Source: Dolomedes plantarius (taxonomy: Eukaryota; Arthropoda; Arachnida; Araneae; Dolomedidae). From it: a stretch of 64,000 bases of DNA. The translations under genes were made by a program, and so were the position numbers. The notes below the pieces were generated by a model that saw only the letters and a list, made by a program, of their open reading frames with translations, had not been told where the DNA came from and did not search any database. Shown in pieces: positions 54,998 to 64,000 of this stretch (its first letter is position 1; each line of letters opens with the position of its first letter). Where the stretch lies: contig OU015493.1 in NCBI GenBank assembly GCA_907164885.2, positions 219,997,781 through 220,061,780 on the forward strand, given 5' to 3'.

Positions 54998-55115
54998 GAG
55001 AGAGAGTGGGAGAGAGAGAAACATGCATAAATATATATTGAAACTCTTGCCGAATAACCAATGCCGAAAATTGGGAACATTTTCCCGGCAAATTATATTA
55101 GAAATGTCCATACAT
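54890..55115 (+). repeat. Array unit U, truncated copy 4
   Basis: A (TA)n tract, then gagagagagtgggagagaga, ccgaataaccaatgccgaaa and ttttcccggcaaattatatt, matching 49030-49290. It ends at catacatcagg, where the other copies continue gagctcatttctt. Confidence 0.88.
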
Positions 55116-55139
55116 CAGGATAACATGAAATTCCTTAAA

Positions 55140-55310
55140 ACAAATAACTAGAGTTACTTTATTATGGGAGCCCCATTTAGGTGAGCCAGCATTGCTCCCT
55201 GTGAGGGGAACAACTCGGTAACGACCAAACCTTATTCGGGATTGGAACCCAGGCCCACTAGTGCCAGGTTCACGGTGCAAACCACTCCGCAATATGGGCG
55301 GCCCAATTAT
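55140..55310 (-). repeat. tRNA-derived SINE (copy 2)
   Basis: The minus strand reads gcggagtggtttgcaccg (A-box) and cctgggttccaatcccg (B-box), at tRNA spacing, then aatgctggctcacct and ggctcccataataaag, shared with the copy at 29168. The tRNA head is better preserved here. Confidence 0.75.
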
Positions 55311-56317
55311 ACATTATAAAATTAAACATTTAACAAATAAAATAGTACTTTATACAAACATTAGATGGAACAAGTTTTTAACGTACAATTTAAAGAAATA
55401 TATACCTCACTCAGTATATCCTCTTTCGCATAAGCTTTATAACTTGAAAGTAAATAAATTTATGACTAACTAGCTGAAATCCCGCGCTTTGCTACGAAGT
55501 ACATTCAAATTAAATACAACGGTCAATGTATGCAATTAATGCCAAAAAAATTAAATATATATATATTTATAATAAATGCGACAATACAATTGATTTATAA
55601 TAAATGCGATATATACAATTGATGTAGAAAAAATATGTATATTTATAAAAAAATCGTAAGGGATATTTTCATAGACAAAATAATGTCCAATCGTCTGCCG
55701 CATTAGCGAGAAAAAAATTTTTTTTTTTGTCTATTTAGTTGTTATGCACGTGACGATAAATTTATTTAAAGTGCGAGAAAAAGAAATCACGTGATCGGCA
55801 TTTAATAAATTCAATTCTAAAAATTAATCTTTAAAAATTCACCAAAAATCAGAAAATGGAGGTAAAGATTCAAAAAAGATTTCATTTTAAAGGAATTTTT
55901 AGGATCTTTCTCGTGATATAAATTTTATAATACTCAAATTATTATTTGAAATGCAAACTTAAAAAAAGTTACTAAAACAGCTTAAAAATTTAATTTAAAA
56001 AAATCTAAGAAGAATTTTTCAAAAATCTCTCGTAGTGCACCCCTATACTATAAGAAGAATCGCCGTGCAAAATTTCAGCTTTTTAAGTCCAGCGGTTTGG
56101 TCTGGGCGTTGTATGTCAGTCAGTGAGTCAGTTACGGAACTGTTTTATATAAACTAATTTTATAACTATAATTCAATAAAAATAATAACTAATTATTAGT
56201 TTCACACTTATTAATTTAAAAACTAATTTTATAACTTGAAATAAAACTTGAAATTAAAATAAAATTACTCATCGGAAATAACTTGAAATTAAAATAAATA
56301 AACAAAGCAATATTACA
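55311..56317 (+). other. Dispersed-repeat fragment, no gene
   Basis: From about 55470, actagctgaaatcccgcgct starts a fragment that ends near 56130 with cagctttttaagtccagcgg and tgtatgtcagtcagtgagtc. These end motifs are frequent in arthropod dispersed repeats; class not determined. A short frame at 55305-55473 is unidentified. Confidence 0.45.
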
Positions 56318-57741
56318 TGAAATATCACGATACGCCGATGTTACGATTGCAAATGCGATCAAAATTAAGATTCTTTGGGGGCAGAACTTTCTACGCTCAA
56401 AAATTAAATGAGCTGCGCATTTTTTTTAAATTAAAAAATCAGAAATAACGATAATAAATCTATAAAGGTTCTGTACTCACGTGCGAACTGTTTTCGCTTG
56501 TATCTGTGCTGCAGTCCGTTCGGTAGAATGCCAGTTTTCATACTGAGAAAAAGCATAGGAATTTTACCTCCAAAACAATTATGCAATCGACTAGATTTGA
56601 CGCTCGCCGATTGGTGGAATTTTCGTGCAGAACATGCGCTGTAGAGCTTTCTTTCAGTGAATATTGCCGTTTATTCAATGTTTAACACCAGAGAGTTTCA
56701 ATATCTTGGAAGATATCCGATTTTGGCATAGGAAATAAATCCCGTTTTTTTTCGTTTTGGAAAAATAATTGCTGCTTTAGTAAAAGAGAATTGTAATAGT
56801 AAGTTAAATTCAATGCACATACGTAGAATTCCCTCATAAAACAAAAAAAATTCTCAACATGGACATTTATTTATATAAAGTCAAACCGATGAGCTTAATA
56901 AGTTTGAAACTGAGTTTATTTTGTCTTACGATAATTTACATCAGCCCAAACATAATTTTTTCCTAAGTTCCGAGAATTTTTTGTTCACACTTCCATTTTA
57001 AGATTACATAATTCATCGCTGAAATAAGCTGTTATATTAAAGAAAAATAATTCAATTAGTGAAAATTAAACTGGAAATCAGAAATGATTTTACTCCAAAA
57101 TTGTATGACTAAAATAATCTCAATTATACTAAGACAGGAACTTATAAATGATTAACATATACCTAGTTATACCAGTGTTAAGGCTGCTATGTACTCCAGT
57201 GGATTCGATCACCTCAATGTTAACCTATGGAGAAACTTTGCCCACGGGTTACCGACTTCGATTCTAAAATTTTTATTTAAAAATTGTAATCCATAAAACA
57301 GAAAGAAATTTTATAACTCGGAACATTTTTCGTTTTCTGAAAAAATGGAGATAATATTTTAAAATTATTCGGGAAAAATGAGTAATATTATGTTTTAAAC
57401 GCTCTTAAATTCCTTTGGTGGGCGAAATTTATAAAATGAATCCTGTAGCTAGTTGCAAAATAGTTTAGGCTATCTGAAAATACTATTTTTATTTCATTAT
57501 AAACCTTTATGTAGCTATAAATAGTAGATAAAAAAGATTTTAAATACCAAATTTTGCTGAGAAGAATTGCTTTTTACAAGTAGAGTGCCCTGGTCGATTA
57601 ACTTTAACTCCTGTCAGCAAGATGTTTATTATGAATGTAAATGTTCTCAGTAGAAAAAATTATTAAGTTATTTTAAGTAGAAAGTTAAGAGTTACATAAA
57701 ATTTAAAAATTAAGTTTAATTCCTTCAAAAAAAATTTTCTT

Positions 57742-57825
57742 GAGGAGGGTAAGAATAATTTAGAAAGAAAAAGTACATTAAAGTTTAAATGTACTTTTTC
57801 TTTCTAAATTATTCTTACCCTTCTC
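57742..57825. repeat. 38-bp hairpin in block repeat copy 1
   Basis: Arms 57742-57779 and 57788-57825 pair with one mismatch around an 8-nt loop (agaataatttagaaagaaaa in the left arm). In copy 2 (61811-61894) the left arm has an extra mismatch. Confidence 0.92.
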
Positions 57826-57831
57826 AAAATT

Positions 57832-58135
57832 TTGCCTGTTGGGAGAGGGAAAGGATTGATAACTATGACGGAACCGCCCATCACTGCGACTGGTACCGCT
57901 CCCCCCTTGGGTTATCCCGCGAGGTCAATCCCTCGTAATGGACGGTCAAGTCTCAGCCCTTCAGAAAGAATGTATTTCAATGCCACATTTACAAATTCGC
58001 GCTCGTCACCCGCAAGACATTCGTCACGTTCCTGGATCGACGCGAGTGACCGCTCTCGCATTCGCGCCTCTTCCTGTGAACAAGCCTTTCACCCCTTTCA
58101 GGGAACAAGAGACCTTCAATCTCGATCTTCTTTAA
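57832..58135 (+). other. GC-richer conserved segment in block repeat
   Basis: A frame of 114 codons is kept in both copies with one or two changed residues, but the identity here is at DNA level and extends well beyond the frame, so conservation gives no evidence of coding. No protein family recognised. The tail gggaacaagagaccttcaat resembles the inverted gaaggtcccttgtcccctt at about 58750. Confidence 0.35.
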
Positions 58136-59213
58136 TGTTCAATATTTTACTCTATATGCCCCATGAACATAATTAATATTCTTTTCTGTTGCATTGGAAA
58201 TACTTAGAATTCACAAATTAGTATTTTCTGGAGGAATAGGACCTGCTTATCAAAAAGTTCTTCAAAAATAATAGAATTTTTCAAAAGGTTCCATGCGTAT
58301 TCATTTTCCTCTGATATCTTTCAATTTTCTCAGAATTATTATGTGGAGTGTTTGTCACAAAACTGTGCATAATTCGTTGAAATCACAAGTTTTTTTCATA
58401 TTTATAGATAAAAAAATAAAGTAAAAACATAAAAATACAACAGACAGAATAGAAAAAATATTTTTAAGACGTTAGATTCATATAAAGAAATTAAATGCAC
58501 ATTTATATTTATATACATATGGTAAACTTATAATACAAAATTTAAGAATTTTAATTGATATATAATGCGCATAGAGCTTTTTGAAAAAGTTAGCATTTTT
58601 GAAAACTTTTTTTGAAAAACGGGCATGATTCTTCCAAAAATTCCTTATTTTGAATTCCAAGGGTTTTCAATGTAGTAAAATAGAAAATTAATTATTCTCA
58701 TTTTGTATATGGAGTTAAAAATTGAAAATTTAAAAAATTCGAATTTGAAGGTCCCTTGTCCCCTTAACTCGTGCCAGAAAACCGACCATTGGCGATGAAA
58801 AAAGCGGAGCGACTCCCCAACCGCTAGCGCGACTGTGAAAATGCGGTGTCACAGACTCTTGAACTCTACGTTTCGTATTAGTCTGAAACGTAAATGCCGT
58901 ACATATTTTCGATTTCAAATTCAATGGTGTCCACTGTTTTATTCCCACGTTTAAAAGTTTCATTTGGAGCCGGACGGGGCCGATAAGTTATAGCGCCTGA
59001 AGAAAGGCGCCTTTGCAAATTTATGGAGAGACTCTAAATAATGAATTTATCAACATTAGAAATAGTCTATTTAATAAAATAACGGCCATTTGGGGAGTGG
59101 GGGGATATTACATAAACAAGAAGTTTTATTTATTTAAAAAAATTTATTTACAGAACTTAAAAAAAAGAAAAAAAATGAATTTAATTTAATTTGGGATGTG
59201 ATAAAAATAATTG

Positions 59214-59280
59214 CTAATTCATTCTTCGAGCCATTACTGCAGCAAGTTGCTCGATTGCATCTCTAAAATTTATTGTATTA
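59214..59280 (-). pseudogene. hAT/ZMYM-like transposase C-terminus, truncated
   Basis: The minus strand reads INFRDAIEQLAAVMARRMN and TAG (59214-59216), the typical 'I.F..A...FA..KARR.N' end of hAT/ZMYM1-like transposases. It is cut at 59280 where a different sequence begins. Confidence 0.65.
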
Positions 59281-60402
59281 GGGCCCTTCCAACCCGCGGG
59301 TGTCAGGGGTTCGAGGCACAAGGGCGGCAAGTCAGGCGCCCCGTTAAAAAAAAATTTTAAACTAATTTATTAGTAAAATGTTCAATATAAAAATATTATC
59401 ATTAAACTAGGTAACGACTTAGACGACTAGGTAACGAGCTAAAAAGGTATTTTACAAGAATAACTGGAAATAAACAAAACCACATTGGTTTTAAAATCGC
59501 TACTCCACGTCGCAACCAGTTGGGAAATACATTGTTCGTTTTTGTTTTAACCCATCATCCCATGAAATCGCGTCGCATCGCATCTTCGCGGGTGGTTTAT
59601 GTCCTGTTGCAGGAAAATACTCGTTTATGCCCTGAGCATATAAATACACGGACCGGGATAATTTGCACTATATTATTATAAATTTGAACGTGTCCATCTC
59701 AACAACTGAAAAACAAAGCTTTTTGACTCTTAATTTTTGTGCTCGAATTTGTGATTGCTGACCAATAAAAATATTTCACCGGTAAGCAAACTTGATGATA
59801 TTTTTTCTTTTGCGCGATTAGCGGTTAGGAATTGAAATAATACATTTATAGTTTGATATTTGTTTTGCAAAAAAAAAAGCTTGGATTCATTACTTAATTC
59901 CCTTTTAACCTTTTTTTTAATTTTGCAAATGTTAAACACATACTACAGGAACAAGTGTAAATTTGGATTTTTGAACTGCATCACCTTATTTTTTTAACAG
60001 GTGCATGAAATACGGCTATTTTTCTCAGAAATCGGGAAAACATGATTTTTTCATTTAAGTAAACGTAGGGGGAATTCTGTTTAAAATATGAACAAAATTA
60101 AAGTAAAATCGATTTGGAACGTTTCTTTGCAAAAGTCAATCTTTATCGAGAAACAGCTTAACTTACATTGCGCTTTTTTTATAAGTTCTTGAGAACCTCA
60201 TTTTTTTACAGATGTCTGATAATCAAAAAAAGCTTTCTGGGACCCAAAACAGAAAACGAAAACTTGAAAAAGAAGAATTAGTAAAGAAGGCTTGTGGTTC
60301 ACTAAAAACATTTTTAATCCAGCAAGATCGCATGAGGTGCCATCAAGTTCCAGAGATACAAATGTGACGGAGACCGAAATCACAAACCCCAAGGAATATG
60401 TT
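59281..60402 (+). mobile_element. hAT/ZMYM-like element, 5' part
   Basis: Near its left edge are caggggttcgaggcacaagg and an A-run, similar to CAGGGG termini of hAT elements, followed by a leader and a coding exon at 60212. The same start recurs at 63804. It is cut at 60402 by block repeat copy 2. Confidence 0.65.
60212..60402 (+). pseudogene. hAT/ZMYM-like N-terminal exon
   Basis: A good 3' splice site (catttttttacag) precedes ATG at 60212. The protein reads MSDNQKKLSGTQNRKRKLEK and EELVKK, the usual N-terminus of ZMYM1/hAT-like transposases ('SGAQxRKRKxEKEE'), then LKTFL in place of the usual 'LTxFF'. After QQDR a one-base frameshift moves to EVPSSSRDTNVTETEITNPK; the first frame stops at 60365-60367. 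The linker then meets the block repeat. Confidence 0.75.
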
Positions 60403-63348
60403 TGAAATATCACGATACGCCGGTGTTAAGATTGAAAATGCGATCAAAAATAAGATTCTTTATGGGCAGAACTTTCTACGCTCAAAAATTAAATGAGCTG
60501 CGCATTTTTTTTTAAATTCAAAAATCAGAAATAACGATAATAAATCTGGAAAGGTTCTGTACTTACGTGCGAGCTCTTCTCCCTGGTATCTGTCCTTTAG
60601 AATGCAAGGCTTCGTTCTGAGAAAAAGCTTAGAAATTTTACCTCCAAAACAATTATGCAATCGACTAGATTTGACGCTCACCGATTGGTGGAATTTTCGT
60701 GCAGGACATGCGCTGTAGAGCTTTCTTTCAGTGAATATTGCCGTTTATTCAATGTTTAACACCAGAGAGTTTCAATATGTTGGAAGATATCCGATTTTGG
60801 TATAGGAAATAAATCCCGTTTATTTTTCTCGTTGTGGAAAAATAATTGCTGGTTTAGTAAAAGAGAATTGTAATAGTAAAATAAATTCAATGCATATACG
60901 TACAATTCCCTCATAAAACAAAATACTTCTCAACATCGATATTTATTCATATAAAGACAAACCGTTGAGCTTAATATGTTTGAGACTGAGTTTATTTTGT
61001 GTTACGATAATTTACATCAGCCCAAACATAATTTTTTCGTAAGTTCCAAAAACATTTTGTTCACACTTACATTTTAAGATTACATAATTTATCGCTGAAA
61101 TAAGCTGTTATATTAAAGAAAAATAATTCAATTAGTGAAAATTAAACTGGAAATCATAAAAATTGTATGAATAAAATAATCTCAATTATATTAAGACACG
61201 AACTTATAAATAATTAAGATATACCTAGTTATACCAGTGTTAAGGCTGCTATGTACTCCACTGGATTCGATCACCTCAATGTTAACTTATGGAGAAAATT
61301 TGCCCACGGGTTACCGACTTCGATTCTAAGATTTTTATTTAAAAATTGTAATCCATAAAACAGAAAGAAATTTTACAACTCGGAACATTTTTCGTTTTCT
61401 GAAAAAATGGAGATAATAATTTAAAATTTAAATTATTCGGGAAAAATGAGTAATACTATGTTTTAAACGCTCATAAATTCATTTGGTGGGCGAAATTTAT
61501 AAAATGAATCCTGTAGCGAGTTGAAAAATAGTTTAAGCTATCTGAAAATACTATTTTTATTTCATTATAAACCTTTATGTAGCTATAAATAGTAGATAAA
61601 AAAGATTTCAAACACCAAATTTTGCTGAGAAGAATTCCTTTTTACAAGTAGAGTGCCCTGGTCGATTAACTTTAACTCCTGTCAGCAAGATGTTTAATAT
61701 GAATGTAAATGTGCTCTGTAGAAAATATTATTAAGATATTTTAAGTAGAAAGTCAAGAGTTACATAAAATTTAAAAATTATGTTTAATTCCTTCAAAAAA
61801 AAATTTTCTTGAGGAGGGTAAGAAAAATTTAGAAAGAAAAAGTACATTAAAGTTTAAATGTACTTTTTCTTTCTAAATTATTCTTACCCTTCTCAAAATT
61901 TTGCCTGTTGGGAGAGGGAAAGGATTGATAACTATGACGGAACCGCCCATCACTGCGAGGGGTACCGCTCCCCCCTTGGGTTATCCCGCGAGGTCAATCC
62001 CTCGTAATGGACGGTCAAGTCTCAGCCCTTCAGAAAGAATGTATTTCAATGCCACATTTACAAATTCGCGCTCGTCACCCGCAAGACATTCGTCACGTTC
62101 CTGGATCGACGCGAGTGACCGCTCTCGCATTCGCGCCTCTTCCTGTGAACAAGCCTTTCACCCCTTTCAGGGAACAAGAGACCTTCAATCTCGATCTTCT
62201 TTAATGTTCAATATTTTACTCTATATGCCCCATGAACATAATTAATATTCTTTTCTGTTGCATTGGAAATACTTAGAATTCACAAATTAGTATTTTCTGG
62301 AGGAATAGGACCTGCTTATCAAAAAGTTCTTCAAAAATAATAGAATTTTTCAAAAGGTTCCATGCGTATTCATTTTCCTCTGATATCTTTCAATTTTCTC
62401 AGAATTATTATGTGGAGTGTTTGTCACAAAACTGTGCATAATTCGTTGAAATCACAAGTTTTTTTCATATTTATAGATAAAAAAATAAAGTAAAAACATA
62501 AAAATACAACAGACAGAATAGAAAAAATATTTTTAAGACGTTAGATTCATATAAAGAAATTAAATGCACATTTATATTTATATACATATGGTAAACTTAT
62601 AATACAAAATTTAAGAATTTTAATTGATATATAATGCGCATAGAGCTTTTTGAAAAAGTTAGCATTTTTGAAAACTTTTTTTGAAAAACGGGCATGATTC
62701 TTCCAAAAATTCCTTATTTTGAATTCCAAGGGTTTTCAATGTAGTAAAATAGAAAATTAATTATTCTCATTTTGTATATGGAGTTAAAAATTGAAAATTT
62801 AAAAAATTCGAATTTGAAGGTCCCTTGTCCCCTTAACTCGTGCCAGAAAACCGACCATTGGCGATGAAAAAAGCGGAGCGACTCCCCAACCGCTAGCGCG
62901 ACTGTGAAAATGCGGTGTCACAGACTCTTGAACTCTACGTTTCGTATTAGTCTGAAACGTAAATGCCGTACATATTTTCGATTTCAAATTCAATGGTGTC
63001 CACTGTTTTATTCCCACGTTTAAAAGTTTCATTTGGAGCCGGACGGGGCCGATAAGTTATAGCGCCTGAAGAAAGGCGCCTTTGCAAATTTATGGAGAGA
63101 CTCTAAATAATGAATTTATCAACATTAGAAATAGTCTATTTAATAAAATAACGGCCATTTGGGGAGTGGGGGGATATTGCATAAAAAAGAAGTTTTATTT
63201 ATTTAAAAAAATTTTAATTACAGAACTTTAAAAAAAGGAAAAAAAAATTGAATTTAATTTGGGATGTGATAAAAATAATTACTAATTCATTCTTCGAGCC
63301 ATTACTGCAGCAAGTTGCTCGATTGCATCTCTAAAATTTATTGTTTTA
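60403..63348 (+). repeat. Block repeat, copy 2
   Basis: Second copy of the block at 56318-59280. It continues without a break into hAT-like coding sequence at the right, whereas copy 1 is cut there. Confidence 0.95.
61811..61894. repeat. Hairpin in block repeat copy 2
   Basis: Equivalent of 57742-57825, with one additional mismatch (gtaagaaaaattt in the left arm). Confidence 0.88.
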
Positions 63349-63446
63349 GAAACAGTTTTTATTATAGAAATTATTGTTGACTCATTCATTCCCTCTTGGG
63401 TTGTTTTTCGTAGGTAATTCTTTGAAATTTTAAGTTGCGGTGACTA
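63282..63446 (-). pseudogene. hAT/ZMYM-like transposase C-terminal fragment
   Basis: The minus strand reads SPQLKISKNYLRKTTQEGMN, ESTIISIIKTVSKT, then INFRDAIEQLAAVMARRMN and TAG at 63282-63284. 'LKI.KNYLR.T..Q' followed by a short helix and ARR-N is the C-terminal dimerisation end of hAT/ZMYM1-like transposases. A stop lies just upstream, and further upstream a cysteine-containing stretch is unassigned. It points opposite to the N-terminal exon at 60212. Confidence 0.7.
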
Positions 63447-63803
63447 TACATGAATTCGATATTTTTTGTGAGAAACTACCTCCATTTTGGAGCAGTTCGC
63501 AGCACTGAAGCCATTACAATTATTACATCTATTGAATGATAAATATAAGCATACGTGACAAGTTATTTAGGAAAATAATCAGTTGTCAAATATTAAAAGT
63601 TATATTACGCATGAAAGATTACAGTACTCGCGGTATTACTATTCTGTATTTAAACGGAAAAGTGATGCTATAATTCGCCTGAACACCTCGGCCCTCCTCC
63701 GCTTTCACGTATGGACCAATAAAAAATCTGATGACCGGCGCTGCGTAGCAATGCCTGCAAACTCAGCCAAAGGTTGATTTCCCCTATTCGGTTTACGTTT
63801 CCA
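63447..63803. other. Spacer between hAT fragments
   Basis: Present only in the right-hand array unit; copy 1 lacks about 455 bp here. No gene recognised. Confidence 0.45.
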
Positions 63804-64000
63804 GGGCCCTTCCAACCCGCGAGTGTCAGGGGTGCGGGGCACAAGGGTGGCAAGTCAGCCGCCCGGTTAAAAAAAAAAAATTAATTAAATTATTAGTAAA
63901 ATGTTCAATATAAAAATATTAACATTATGCTAGGTAACGACTTAGACGACTAGGTAACGAGTTAAAAAGGTATTTTACAAGAATAACTGGAATTAAACAA
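63804..64000 (+). mobile_element. hAT/ZMYM-like element, 5' end (second copy, runs off window)
   Basis: gggcccttccaacccgcgag and the following CAGGGG and A-run match 59281 onwards with about 7-10 percent difference, including taggtaacgacttagacgac. The next array unit therefore starts here and continues beyond the window. Confidence 0.85.

Larger units (their letters stand above)
56318..59280 (+). repeat. Block repeat, copy 1
   Basis: Starts tgaaatatcacgatacgccg and matches 60403-63348 with an offset of 4085 falling to about 4068. The outer parts differ by several percent with indels, but about 57840-59110 is almost identical to copy 2. The right end carries the last codons of a minus-strand hAT-like transposase, cut at 59280. 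Confidence 0.95.

Noticed and set aside
57832..58176. 114-codon frame conserved in both block-repeat copies (also 61901-62245)
   Set aside because: The surrounding non-coding DNA is equally identical because of recent homogenisation, so conservation says nothing about coding. No family match.

Overview
This is non-coding, AT-rich eukaryotic nuclear DNA made almost entirely of transposable elements, their wreckage, and (TA)n-type microsatellites. The families seen (Tc1/mariner elements of several kinds, BEL/Pao and Ty3/Gypsy LTR elements, an RNase H-bearing LINE, a hAT/ZMYM-like element, tRNA-derived SINEs) are typical of arthropods, and the element types look like those of spiders or another arachnid. 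That placement rests on family resemblance only. I found no complete host protein-coding gene. The best host-gene hints are a few isolated exon-like segments (15.6, 21.2, 27.65 and 48.65/52.45 kb).

Layout. 0-5.3 kb: a decayed LINE on the minus strand (gag with CCHC knuckles, endonuclease, RT, RNase H). 7.7-8.7 kb: a broken Tc1-like transposase. 10.3-12.3 kb: a decayed BEL/Pao element with a tRNA-Lys-type primer site, abutting mariner pieces in opposite orientations. 12.85-14.26 kb: a Tc1-like element with terminal inverted repeats whose transposase is open except for one stop codon. 14.3-17 kb: microsatellites, a perfect hairpin and exon-like or promoter-like segments. 17.1-21 kb: two head-to-head copies of one repeat carrying a decayed arthropod ORF. 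23-28.1 kb: a direct duplication followed by three consecutive long imperfect palindromes. 28.7-32.6 kb: a GC-rich repeat, a SINE, and a minus-strand copy of a reverse transcriptase family with a YIDD catalytic motif.

33.3-33.8 kb is a BEL 3' remnant. 34.9-39.6 kb is a complete-length Ty3/Gypsy element, CsRn1-like, with near-identical LTRs but a heavily broken pol. 39.8-42.4 kb holds truncated Tc1 and mariner pieces, a tRNA-derived SINE, a second copy of the YIDD RT and a Tigger/pogo-like MITE.

43.4-55.1 kb is the most unusual part. It is a higher-order array in which a roughly 1.5 kb palindrome-rich unit (here called U) alternates with segments carrying another YIDD reverse transcriptase (here R2). 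Two R2 segments, 3795 bp apart, match without an indel for about 1.3 kb. One U copy is split by an apparently intact DD36E Tc1-like transposon, and another TIR element sits in the (TA)n tracts at 52.7-54.0 kb.

56.3-64 kb is a second array: fragments of a hAT/ZMYM-like transposon and an associated block repeat with a spacing of about 4.07-4.5 kb. A 1.3 kb stretch of the block is nearly identical between copies while its flanks are several percent diverged, as expected of local gene conversion.

Common thread: TA-targeting transposons are repeatedly found in (TA)n tracts, and the breakpoints of the larger duplications also fall at or near such tracts.
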